Shown: positions 1 to 7,671 of the stretch, one piece after another
How positions within the stretch are numbered: the first letter of the stretch is position 1
How the letters are laid out: each line of letters begins with the position of its first letter
DNA from: Clostridiaceae bacterium
GTDB taxonomy: Bacteria > Bacillota > Clostridia > Saccharofermentanales > UBA5734
Length of the DNA: 27,496 nucleotides
Assembly (NCBI GenBank): GCA_012727965.1
Contig: JAAYFZ010000126.1
Span: forward strand, 1 to 27,496
Direction: 5' to 3'
Made by a program: the position numbers and the translations under genes
Notes under the pieces: generated by a model
What the model was told of the DNA's origin: nothing
Databases searched by the model: none
The model's input: the letters and a program-made list of their open reading frames with translations, nothing else

Positions 1-1
1 A

Positions 2-109
2 GCTGAAACTGCTGAGCAGACAGATTCTTCAGCTGAAATGGAAACTGTTTCTGATGCAAATGATTTCATTGAAATAGAAGATGATCAAAATCAGGAGAAA
101 AATAACTGA
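2..109 (+). CDS. C-terminal end of an unidentified protein with an acidic tail (partial; possibly PBP2/MrdA)
   Basis: An open frame enters from the left edge and stops at TGA 107-109, giving 35 residues rich in Glu, Asp, Thr, Ser and Gln (it begins AETAEQTDSSAEME and ends QNQEKNN). The stop overlaps the rodA ATG by one base, so the two genes are probably co-translated. No domain is visible. In many bacteria the gene before rodA is the elongation PBP (mrdA) or mreD, and a similar Thr/Glu-rich tail ends the division PBP further on, so an mrdA-type PBP is the best guess. That identity is inference from position and composition only. Confidence 0.6.
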   Translation, partial: AETAEQTDSSAEMETVSDANDFIEIEDDQNQEKNN

Positions 110-1242
110 TGTCTCATTCTGGCTTCGAACAGCTTAAATCCGATACGTTCTTCCGTAAGATGGATTATTGGATGCTTGTGCCGATTTTATCAGTAACCCT
201 GATCGGTCTGTTTGTACTAAACAGAGTCCTTTCGAGCGGCTTCGGCGACCTTTATCCAATGAATATCTATAAACAGATAGGTGCCGCTCTGGTGGGTCTT
301 ATCATAGCGGTAATTATCAGCCTGCTGGAAGCTCCAACACTGAGGCTTGTAGGCTGGGCAATATATGCTGTCAGTCTTCTGCTTCTGGTCTATGTCCTCG
401 TGGATGGTTTCTCGCTTGAAGATAAATGGGGTGCAGACAGCTGGATGCTGCTGCCGGTAGTCGGAACATTCCAACCTTCTGAACTGGCAAAAGTCGGCAT
501 TGCGATGGTTTGCGCCCAGCTTTTTGAAGCTATGACCAACAATAAGCTGAACTGGTGGCAGGGTGGTCTGCTGATTTTGGCGGTCTTTTTGCCTCCGGTT
601 GCACTGATAATGATGCAGCCGGATTTTGGTACGACAATGGTTATCCTCTTCATGTTCGTCTGTATGGTATTTGTCTGGGGCATAAAATGGCGATATGTGC
701 TTCTGGGTATATCCGGAGCTGTAATCGCGATTCCTCTAGCCTGGTTTTTCTATCTAGGTGATTTCCAGAAAAACAGGATCATAACTTTTCTCTTCCCAGG
801 GCATGATCCCGATGCTTCCTTCAACCTGATTCAGGCTCAGATGGCAATTGCATCAGGCGGCCTGTTTGGCAGCCGTTCCGAAAACTCTGTTCATGTGCCT
901 GTTAAAGAATCGGATTTTATCTATACGGCTGTGTCAGAGCATATGGGGTTTGTTGGTACAACAGCGCTGTTGATTCTGGCATTTTTCTTCCTTGCCCGTA
1001 GTCTCTATGTAGCTTCGAGGCTTCGTGAAGAGAATCCAGCTGCGGCATTTACCATGGTTGGATTAACATCTGCTCTGGCAATCCATTATATTGAGAATCT
1101 TGGCATGACAGTAGGACTACTGCCGATCACCGGTATACCGCTGCCGTTTGTAAGTCTTGGCGGCACAGCAATGGTTGTAAATTTCATATCTCTTGGAGTC
1201 ATGCTTAATCTTTCAGTTGAGAGAAATATTATTCAGAAATAG
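109..1242 (+). CDS. rodA: Rod-shape SEDS peptidoglycan glycosyltransferase RodA
   Basis: This 377-residue polytopic membrane protein belongs to the SEDS family (RodA/FtsW/SpoVE), which polymerises lipid II into glycan strands with a partner class B PBP. RodA is the elongation member. Visible family marks are FQPSELAKVG (about residues 121-130), QPDFGT (170-175), the VKESDFIYT segment whose Asp269 matches the essential SEDS aspartate, and GIPLPFVSLGGTAM near the C-terminus. About ten hydrophobic segments are readable. An AGGAG ribosome site (93-97) precedes ATG 109, which overlaps the upstream stop. The assignment to RodA rather than FtsW rests on the short N-terminus, on position outside the dcw operon, and on a second SEDS gene (ftsW) lying within it. 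A strong terminator follows. Confidence 0.93.
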   Translation: MSHSGFEQLKSDTFFRKMDYWMLVPILSVTLIGLFVLNRVLSSGFGDLYPMNIYKQIGAALVGLIIAVIISLLEAPTLRLVGWAIYAVSLLLLVYVLVDGFSLEDKWGADSWMLLPVVGTFQPSELAKVGIAMVCAQLFEAMTNNKLNWWQGGLLILAVFLPPVALIMMQPDFGTTMVILFMFVCMVFVWGIKWRYVLLGISGAVIAIPLAWFFYLGDFQKNRIITFLFPGHDPDASFNLIQAQMAIASGGLFGSRSENSVHVPVKESDFIYTAVSEHMGFVGTTALLILAFFFLARSLYVASRLREENPAAAFTMVGLTSALAIHYIENLGMTVGLLPITGIPLPFVSLGGTAMVVNFISLGVMLNLSVERNIIQK

Positions 1243-1264
1243 CAATATTGACCCTGAAAACAGC

Positions 1265-1303
1265 AGGACCTTCGGCATTAGCGCTGAAGGTCCTTTTTCT
1301 TTT
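1265..1303 (+). terminator. Intrinsic terminator after rodA
   Basis: A perfect 9-bp stem, AGGACCTTC (1265-1273) with GAAGGTCCT (1286-1294), can be extended inward by about three more pairs and is followed by TTTTTCTTTT. It separates the rodA unit from the mraZ promoter just downstream. Confidence 0.9.
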
Positions 1304-1345
1304 ATTAAGGTTGTATTACAAAAAGTGTCTCTCGTTACAATTTTA

Positions 1346-1374
1346 TTGCTTTGCTGCTGATTAAGCGGTAGAAT
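1346..1374 (+). promoter_or_regulatory. Predicted housekeeping promoter of the mraZ/dcw operon
   Basis: TTGCTT (1346-1351) and TAGAAT (1369-1374) are separated by 17 bases. It lies after the rodA terminator and about 80 bases before the mraZ start, with an expected transcription start near 1381. The same -35 hexamer appears in the ilvE promoter of this window. Confidence 0.65.
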
Positions 1375-1383
1375 ACTTCTTAG

Positions 1384-1434
1384 GTGGTGAATTGTAGAGG
1401 AAAACATCACATTTGTGGTTAAGAGTGGTGAAAT
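1384..1434 (+). promoter_or_regulatory. Probable MraZ operator: phased GTGGT repeats
   Basis: GTGGT occurs at 1384, 1415 and 1425, and a degenerate GTAGA at 1394. The copies form two pairs of 10-base units: GTGGTGAATT with GTAGAGGAAA, and GTGGTTAAGA with GTGGTGAAAT. MraZ proteins are known to bind short G-rich direct repeats with a 10-bp period ahead of their own operon. These sites lie immediately downstream of the predicted transcription start, as expected for autorepression. The match to MraZ specificity is inferred. Confidence 0.55.
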
Positions 1435-1454
1435 TCCTGAAGGGAGGTGCAGAC

Positions 1455-1889
1455 GTGGCGAGATTTACACATACGGTTGATGCAAAAGGCCGTGTATTTG
1501 TTCCAGCTCGTCTGCGCGATAGCCTGGGAGGCACACTCATCGTGACACTAAGCCTTGATGATGGTTATCTCTCTGCTTATACACCTGAACAATTCCATGA
1601 AATAAGAGCACAAATTGCGCAGCTGTCAGGTACAGACCCGGCTGTCAGAAGACTTAAGAGGGCGATCATCGGTGAGGCTATGCCATGTGATTTCGACAAG
1701 CAGGGCAGAATATCTGTTTCCGATGAGCTCTGGTCACATATACAGGTCAAAGCAGGTGAGGAAGTCTGTTTCATTGATATGTTCGATAAGCTGGAAATTT
1801 GCTCGAAGAGCTTCTATGAATTACAGAAGGGGGAAGAGGGATCACTAGCAGATATCGATCTCTCAAGGTTCGATGTCAGGGGACTCTGA
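1455..1889 (+). CDS. mraZ: Transcriptional regulator MraZ
   Basis: MraZ is a ring-forming DNA-binding protein with two SpoVT/AbrB-like half domains that regulates the dcw operon. Both half-motifs are readable: DAKGRVFVPARLRD near residues 9-22, and DKQGRISVSDELW in the second half. The frame is open further upstream, but GTG 1455 is the best start: it is 7 bases after a strong GGGAGG (1442-1447), gives 144 residues (close to the usual length of about 143), and begins ARFTHTVDAKGR, matching the normal N-terminus. The longer reading would run through the operator repeats. It heads the operon, and its 3' end overlaps rsmH by 17 bases. Confidence 0.93.
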   Translation: MARFTHTVDAKGRVFVPARLRDSLGGTLIVTLSLDDGYLSAYTPEQFHEIRAQIAQLSGTDPAVRRLKRAIIGEAMPCDFDKQGRISVSDELWSHIQVKAGEEVCFIDMFDKLEICSKSFYELQKGEEGSLADIDLSRFDVRGL

Positions 1890-2847
1890 TTTCCGCCATA
1901 TCTCGGTTCTGTATAACGAATCGCTTGAGCATCTTGCAATTAAACCAGATGGCTTATATGTCGACTGTACACTTGGCGGCGGCGGACACAGCAGCGGTAT
2001 TCTGGAAGCACTAGGAAGCCAGGGGAGGCTGATAGCATTCGACAAGGATGCTGATGCCAGAGCAGCGGCTAAACAGAGATTGAACCAGGTTCAGAGCGAA
2101 GCGAAATTTGACATAGCAGCAGCTGATTTCAGCGATCTGGAAGAAGTGCTGCAAGATATGGGTATTCAGGGTGTAGACGGTATACTTGCCGATCTCGGAG
2201 TATCGTCATGGCAGCTGGACCAGGCGGAAAGAGGTTTCAGTTATGGTCAGGATGGCCCGCTGGACATGCGTATGGATATTAGCTCAGGACAAACTGCTGC
2301 TGACATCGTCAATACTGAATCAGCAGAGCAGATTGCCTGGATACTGAAAACTTACGGTGAAGAGCGTTATGCCCGCAGATTGGCAGAAGCTATAGTCAGA
2401 AGGCGGATGGACAAGCCTTTTGCCAGAACCGGAGAATTTGCTGAACTTATTAGACAGGCTATGCCATCAAAAGCGCTCAAAGAGAAGCAGCATCCTGCAA
2501 GAAGAACTTTTCAGGCTCTGCGTATAGCTGTAAATCATGAGCTTGATGCCCTTGAGAAATTGTTGGAAATTGCTCCAGACATGCTAAATGAAGGAGGCAG
2601 ACTGTGTATCATAACCTTCCATTCACTGGAAGACAGAATGGTAAAAGAAGCCTTCCGCAGATGGGAAAATCCATGTACCTGCCCCCGGTCTTTTCCAGTT
2701 TGCATATGCGGCAACAAGCCTCTGGGCAAGCAGATAGACCGAAAAGGCATCATAGCTGACATAAGTGAAAGTGAATCGAATGCCCGGGCAAGAAGCGCCA
2801 GACTTAGATGCTTCGAAAGATCAAGAGAAGAGGAGCTGCAGATATGA
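1873..2847 (+). CDS. rsmH: 16S rRNA (cytosine(1402)-N(4))-methyltransferase RsmH
   Basis: This SAM-dependent enzyme (formerly MraW) methylates N4 of C1402 in the ribosomal P site. The 324-residue protein begins with the family motif HISVLYNE and has the SAM-binding loop VDCTLGGGGHSSGIL, the segment ADLGVSSWQLD followed by RGFS, HPARRTFQALRIAVNHEL, and ITFHSLEDRMVK. Length is slightly above the usual 310 or so. The start overlaps mraZ by 17 bases and the stop overlaps the ftsL start (ATGA), so it is translationally coupled on both sides, in the usual dcw position. Confidence 0.95.
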   Translation: MSGDSDFRHISVLYNESLEHLAIKPDGLYVDCTLGGGGHSSGILEALGSQGRLIAFDKDADARAAAKQRLNQVQSEAKFDIAAADFSDLEEVLQDMGIQGVDGILADLGVSSWQLDQAERGFSYGQDGPLDMRMDISSGQTAADIVNTESAEQIAWILKTYGEERYARRLAEAIVRRRMDKPFARTGEFAELIRQAMPSKALKEKQHPARRTFQALRIAVNHELDALEKLLEIAPDMLNEGGRLCIITFHSLEDRMVKEAFRRWENPCTCPRSFPVCICGNKPLGKQIDRKGIIADISESESNARARSARLRCFERSREEELQI

Positions 2848-3488
2848 ATCCGACTAGAGGAAACCTGGCTGTAACTAACTCCTACCATAATAACGGCGGC
2901 TCCGCTGCAAATAATTCCTACCGCAAAGGGATGGTAATTAGAGGCGGCAAAGCAGCTGATCTTCATACCGGGAAGCCAAAATTGCCGAAAATGCGTGTGC
3001 GCCGTGTCACTACTGAAGATATCGGTGAAGTCAGAAAACTTGCTAGAGAAAACGCAAGACAGCAGATTGACAGACAGCTGGCTTTTCGCAGATTCAAAGC
3101 TCTTGCGGCAATGGTTATGGTTATTGCACTGGTTGCCGGAGTTTATGGTATTATTGTCTTCAGACAGGCGATGATACTGGAATCGAATTTTGAGAACCTG
3201 CGTATCGAAAGAACGATTACAAAATTAGAGCAGGAATCCAATCAGATCAGTGAGTCCCTGGCGCAAAAGACCAATCTTGATTTGATCAGACGCAGAGCTA
3301 TTGACGATCTTGGGCTGCAGGATCCTGCAAGAAGCCAGGTCATCAGTGTTTTTGTACCTGATACTGACAGAGTGGTTTTCGCCTCAGCCAACGCTGGTGC
3401 TGCGGATCAGGAAGCATACCTTAACAACATTTTCGATAATGTTGAAGGTTTCTTCAAAACACTTAACCAAAAAAGGCAGGTAGATTGA
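2844..3488 (+). CDS. ftsL: FtsL-type cell division protein with a long cytoplasmic N-terminus
   Basis: A 214-residue single-pass protein in the ftsL position. Residues 1-86 are basic and begin with an Asn/Gly/Ser-rich stretch. A transmembrane helix follows (about 87-107, with MVMVIALVAGVYGIIVF), then a coiled coil (about 112-145). After that comes RRRAIDDLGLQDPARSQVI, which resembles the Leu-Gly-hydrophobic-x-x-Pro end of FtsL/DivIC proteins, and a further tail of about 40 residues. FtsL bridges DivIB/FtsQ and DivIC/FtsB to FtsW-PBP at the septum. ATG 2844 was chosen because it overlaps the rsmH stop and lies 8 bases after GAGGAG. FtsL proteins are usually near 120 residues, so this is nearly double. 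Sequence similarity in the family is low, so the call leans on topology and synteny. Confidence 0.8.
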   Translation: MNPTRGNLAVTNSYHNNGGSAANNSYRKGMVIRGGKAADLHTGKPKLPKMRVRRVTTEDIGEVRKLARENARQQIDRQLAFRRFKALAAMVMVIALVAGVYGIIVFRQAMILESNFENLRIERTITKLEQESNQISESLAQKTNLDLIRRRAIDDLGLQDPARSQVISVFVPDTDRVVFASANAGAADQEAYLNNIFDNVEGFFKTLNQKRQVD

Positions 3489-3489
3489 T

Positions 3490-6114
3490 TTGAAACAGGC
3501 TCAAGGCAGAAGAAGACTGAGCAGAACGACAGAGAATAACGGGCGCGGCAATATTAGCGCCGATTTGTATAGACAAACACAGATTAAGAGAGATCGCCAC
3601 AACAGAGATAAGAGACAGGGCGGCAAGATACCGCTGCTGATACTGGTGGCGGTCTTGCTTTTTTTCGCGGCTGCGCTCATAAATCAACTATATCAGATCC
3701 AGATAGTAGAATATGAAGTAAATGCGCAGAAGGCGGCCAGACAACATTTCACAAAAGTGACTCAACAGCCGGAGAGAGGCCGTATTTATGATGCGAACGG
3801 AGTTGAGCTTGCTGGCACAACTTATGTTTACCGCATAGGCATCACCCCCGGTGATGTCAGATCAATAACAAAAAATATCAAAAAGGAGGAAATCGGCGAG
3901 GCAATCGCCCTGGCTCTGCATCTCGAAACTGATGCAGTTATGGCCGAGCTTGCCAAGACTGATGCCTCCTATATCCAGCTGAAAAAAGATGTCCCTAAGC
4001 AGGAAGCAGACACACTTAAACAGTATCTGAGCGATAACACGATCGGTGGTGTCAGAATTGATTCGGAACCGAGACGGTATTATACAAATGGCAGTCTTGC
4101 TAGTCAGGTTCTAGGTTTGGCCAGCTTCAACAATGGCAACCTCACCGGGCAGCTTGGTGTCGAGCTCCAGTACAATAATCTGCTGACCGGCCAGCCAGGC
4201 TATACATATGTTGAAACAGATAATTACAGTGGACGCGGTGAACTCCCATTTTCTGTGCCTACCAGCCTCGGTGCAAAAAACGGTAATAACCTACACTTGA
4301 ATCTAGATATCAATATTCAGAAAATCGTTCAGGAAGAACTGGAGAGAGCAATCAGAACCTATGATATTACCTCAGGTGGTTCAGTGGTAGTGATAGATCC
4401 CTATACTGGTGCTGTTAAGGGTATGGCTTCTTATCCTTATTTCGACAGCTCAAAACCGACAGAAATACCTGATAACACTAGGCTTGATGCTATTGCTGAA
4501 GCTGCGATCGATCCGGCTGGAGGGACTTCCGAGGAAGTGATTGAATTCCTGTCGGCACAGATCTGGCGAAACAGAGCTATTTCTGATACATATGAACCAG
4601 GATCAACGATGAAGGCTGTTACCGCTGCAATCAGCTTCGAAGAAAACCAGACAAGAGAAGATGAGCTCTTTGACGACAGTCCGATGCAGGTTCTAGACTG
4701 GACTATATCATGCTCGACCAGAGTTGGTCATGGCATCGAAACTCTTGAGCAGGGTTTCTGGCGATCATGTAATCCGGTTTTTGCCCAGCTGGCACAGAGA
4801 GCTGGAGTTAGCAGCTATTATAATTACATGAAGGCCTTTGGCTTCATGAATACTACTGGTATTGATCTTCCGGCTGAAGGAATTGGCATTTTACATGAAT
4901 CTCCTTCTGAGCTTGATATGGTAACTCTCTCTTATGGCGAGTCCTCGACACTTACGCCTATCCAGATGGCTTCAGCTTTCTCGACTTTTGCCAATGGCGG
5001 CAATCTGATTCAGCCTGCAGTTCTTAAATCAGTAACTGATAGCGATGGTGCTGTCATCCGTGAGATCAAACCGGAAACGATTCGAAAAGTAATTTCTGAT
5101 CAAACATCGGTTCGTATCCGTGATCTGCTCAAGGGCGTTGTTCTCTACGGCACTGGGTCAAAAGCTTATATCGAAGGATATTCCGTTGCTGGTAAAACCA
5201 GTACTTCTACGGATGATTTTGGCGATCATACAATTTCTTTTGCTGCCTTGGCTCCGGCCGATAACCCTGAAATAGTGGTTCTGGTCGTAATGCAGAAACC
5301 AAGAGACAAAACATTGTCATCAGGCGGCGCTGCAAAAACCTGCGGTGTGATCATTGAGAGAACTTTGGAGTATCTTGGCGTCGCACGTGTTTATAGCGAA
5401 CTTGATATTTCCAGACTTAGCGAAACAAAAGAAGTTCCGGATATGACAGGCTTAACTTATGCAGAGGCGATCAAGGAGCTTGGTAATAGTGGTTTAAGAG
5501 CAGAGGCCGGTGAAAGATCGATGAGCGATCAGACGATCATTCGCAGTCAATGGCCGGCAGCGGGAACCGCTGTCCATCACCGAAGTCTGATCTATTTATA
5601 TCCTTCTGACCAGATAAAAGAGGATCTGGTAGTAGTACCAGATCTCACTGGAAAAACCGTTCATGAGAGCCTTCTGTCTGCCAATGAGGCGGGTCTTAAC
5701 ATTCTGATAGAAGCTGACTGTCTGGGAACAGTTGTTTCTCAGACGCCAGGTGCGACTCATTCTGCAAGCACTGATCCGCAAGACGAAGAAGTTGATCAGC
5801 AGGCTGGCGAGATAGACAATGAGAACACAATAAATCAAACTGAAAACGAAGGCCAGGAGCAGGATGAGGATACTGAGATCGATCCGGAAACTGGCAATCC
5901 TGTTAAGACGACAAAAAACAGGCTGCAAAGAGGAAGTCAGATCAAGATAGTTTTCCAACCGGTGGTTGAACACATTGATGGAGTTGCTGACAGTACGGAC
6001 CCTGAGGATGAACATGGTGGCGATCAACCGACTGCTGAGACGACTGCTCAGGTGGATACTGAAGAAACTACAGCTTCAGAGCCTGTAGAAACGTCAGCCT
6101 TGCCCGTAGAGTGA
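3490..6114 (+). CDS. ftsI: Class B penicillin-binding protein with PASTA domains (division transpeptidase, FtsI/PBP2B/SpoVD type)
   Basis: This 874-residue transpeptidase cross-links septal peptidoglycan as the partner of FtsW. In order it has a basic cytoplasmic N-terminus, a membrane anchor (about 46-65), a dimerisation domain (ERGRIYDANGVELA near 95), and a transpeptidase domain with the serine motif STMK (Ser372-Lys375), SCN (426-428) and KTST (569-572, where KTGT is usual). A first PASTA domain spans about 648-706. A second begins near 714, but its last strand (RGSQIKIVF, about 814-822) is separated by an acidic insert of about 50 residues. A Glu/Thr-rich tail ends the protein. The start is TTG 3490 after an AGG-type site; no ATG is available for hundreds of residues. 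It lies one base after ftsL. Division versus sporulation (SpoVD) use cannot be separated by sequence alone. Confidence 0.92.
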   Translation: MKQAQGRRRLSRTTENNGRGNISADLYRQTQIKRDRHNRDKRQGGKIPLLILVAVLLFFAAALINQLYQIQIVEYEVNAQKAARQHFTKVTQQPERGRIYDANGVELAGTTYVYRIGITPGDVRSITKNIKKEEIGEAIALALHLETDAVMAELAKTDASYIQLKKDVPKQEADTLKQYLSDNTIGGVRIDSEPRRYYTNGSLASQVLGLASFNNGNLTGQLGVELQYNNLLTGQPGYTYVETDNYSGRGELPFSVPTSLGAKNGNNLHLNLDINIQKIVQEELERAIRTYDITSGGSVVVIDPYTGAVKGMASYPYFDSSKPTEIPDNTRLDAIAEAAIDPAGGTSEEVIEFLSAQIWRNRAISDTYEPGSTMKAVTAAISFEENQTREDELFDDSPMQVLDWTISCSTRVGHGIETLEQGFWRSCNPVFAQLAQRAGVSSYYNYMKAFGFMNTTGIDLPAEGIGILHESPSELDMVTLSYGESSTLTPIQMASAFSTFANGGNLIQPAVLKSVTDSDGAVIREIKPETIRKVISDQTSVRIRDLLKGVVLYGTGSKAYIEGYSVAGKTSTSTDDFGDHTISFAALAPADNPEIVVLVVMQKPRDKTLSSGGAAKTCGVIIERTLEYLGVARVYSELDISRLSETKEVPDMTGLTYAEAIKELGNSGLRAEAGERSMSDQTIIRSQWPAAGTAVHHRSLIYLYPSDQIKEDLVVVPDLTGKTVHESLLSANEAGLNILIEADCLGTVVSQTPGATHSASTDPQDEEVDQQAGEIDNENTINQTENEGQEQDEDTEIDPETGNPVKTTKNRLQRGSQIKIVFQPVVEHIDGVADSTDPEDEHGGDQPTAETTAQVDTEETTASEPVETSALPVE

Positions 6115-6120
6115 TACTCC

Positions 6121-6149
6121 TTGCATACCTTGAGTCAACATAATAAAAT
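6121..6149 (+). promoter_or_regulatory. Possible internal promoter before murE
   Basis: TTGCAT (6121-6126) and TAAAAT (6144-6149) are 17 bases apart in the 66-base gap between the PBP gene and murE. The -10 is good and the -35 is moderate. It could add expression of murE and later genes. The same gap holds an inverted repeat covering the murE ribosome site, described among the findings. Confidence 0.35.
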
Positions 6150-6180
6150 AGTCTGAATTTGATAATACAAGGAGAATAAT

Positions 6181-7671
6181 ATGCTGTTTCAAGAATTGTT
6201 AAGTGGCCTCGAGATCCTGGAAGGTTCAGGAGCTGCTGATATTAACATTGACAATATAGTCTATGATTCGCGAAAAGCCAGACAGGGCAGTCTCTTCGTA
6301 TGCGTTGATGGCTATGTGACTGATGGCCATAAATATATCGGTCAGGCATGTGCTCAGGGAGTCAGCGGCTTCTTGCTGCAAAAACCACTTGATCAACTTG
6401 ATGACAAAACCAGACAGGCTCTTGAACAGGTAAGCTGGGCAAGGGTCTCTGACACGAGGATCGGATTAGCACATGTATCCGACCGCTTTTTTGGACATCC
6501 ATCTGGAAAACTTGACTTGATCGGAATAACCGGAACCAAGGGCAAGACAACAACGGCTTATATGGTCAGAGCTATACTGAAGGCTGCCGGGCGTCAGACT
6601 GGTCTTATTGGCACAGTCGCCAACATGATAGGTGACAAGGTCATGTATGCATCCAGAACAACGCCCGAGTCTTATGATTTGCAAGCTTTGCTCGATGAGA
6701 TGACGGCAGTCGGTATGGACAGCTGTGTGATGGAGGTTTCTTCTCAAGGCTTGAAGCTGAACAGAGTGTATGGCTGTGAATTCAGAGCAGGTGTTTTTAC
6801 CAATCTATACGAGGACCATATTGGACCACATGAACATGCTGATATGGAAGAATATCTGCAATCCAAATTACTCCTGTTTGATGTAAGCAATGACAGAATC
6901 GTAAATAGAGATATAGATATTTATGAACGTGTCGGCAGATCAGCCGGCGAACATATTAGTTACGGACTTGATAGTAAATCAGATGTCAGAGCACAAGATC
7001 TACGAAGAACAATTGAGAAAGGAATTGCCGGAACATCTTTTTTTCTGCAGACTCCTTGGTTTGAGGGCAATGTTTTCGTAGCCATGCCTGGCAGTTTCAA
7101 TGTCAGCAATGCTCTGGCGGCTGCGGCTGTCTGCGGCAGTCTGGGCATTGGTTTAGACAGTATTAGAGCTGGTTTGTCGAATGTAAGTGTACCCGGCAGA
7201 GTGCAAAGTGTATCGACAAAAGGAAATTTCCAGATTGTTGTTGATTATGCGCATAATGCAGCAAGTCTTGAAAAACTACTTGAAACACTTCGTTCCTATG
7301 TTGATAACAGGTTGATAGTAGTATTTGGCAATGGCGGCGATCGTGCCCGTTCACGCAGATTTGAAATGGGTGAAACAGCCGGCCGCATGGCAGACTTCAC
7401 GGTGATTACGTCTGATAATCCGAGAACAGAAGATCCCATGGCAATTATTCAGGACATCCTTACAGGTATCAAGCCGACTGGTGGGAAATATGAAGTTGTG
7501 CCGGACCGGCGCGAGGCGATTGCCTATGCGATCGATCTGGCCGAGCCTGGAGATATGATAATAATTGCCGGAAAAGGCCACGAGACTTATCAGATTTTCA
7601 AGGATGAAACCATCCATTTCGATGACGCGGAAACAGCATCAGAATTGCTGGCTGAGCGAGGCCAGCTATGA
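6181..7671 (+). CDS. murE: UDP-N-acetylmuramoyl-L-alanyl-D-glutamate--2,6-diaminopimelate ligase MurE
   Basis: A cytoplasmic ATP-dependent Mur ligase that adds the third stem-peptide residue. The 496-residue protein has YDSRKARQGSLFV at the nucleotide-sugar domain, the P-loop GITGTKGKTTTAYM (115-128), Lys229 in YLQSKLLLF at the carbamylated-lysine site, and the substrate loop SDNPRTEDP (DNPR at 412-415). DNPR selects meso-diaminopimelate over lysine. The metal/ligand loop reads EDHIGPHEHADMEEY rather than the common DHLDYHGTMEEY, which is a variant with a short insertion. ATG 6181 follows AAGGAG (6169-6174) by 6 bases. The stop overlaps murF (ATGA). Confidence 0.93.
   Translation: MLFQELLSGLEILEGSGAADINIDNIVYDSRKARQGSLFVCVDGYVTDGHKYIGQACAQGVSGFLLQKPLDQLDDKTRQALEQVSWARVSDTRIGLAHVSDRFFGHPSGKLDLIGITGTKGKTTTAYMVRAILKAAGRQTGLIGTVANMIGDKVMYASRTTPESYDLQALLDEMTAVGMDSCVMEVSSQGLKLNRVYGCEFRAGVFTNLYEDHIGPHEHADMEEYLQSKLLLFDVSNDRIVNRDIDIYERVGRSAGEHISYGLDSKSDVRAQDLRRTIEKGIAGTSFFLQTPWFEGNVFVAMPGSFNVSNALAAAAVCGSLGIGLDSIRAGLSNVSVPGRVQSVSTKGNFQIVVDYAHNAASLEKLLETLRSYVDNRLIVVFGNGGDRARSRRFEMGETAGRMADFTVITSDNPRTEDPMAIIQDILTGIKPTGGKYEVVPDRREAIAYAIDLAEPGDMIIIAGKGHETYQIFKDETIHFDDAETASELLAERGQL

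Noticed and set aside
1413..1454. Extending MraZ upstream to TTG 1413
   Set aside because: This would translate the operator repeats, has no ribosome site, and adds residues not found in the family; GTG 1455 is much better placed.
5596..6027. A 143-codon open frame on the minus strand inside the PBP gene
   Set aside because: It lies wholly opposite a well-supported coding frame, has no domain and no fitting ribosome site; a shadow of the acidic, Glu/Asp-coding region.
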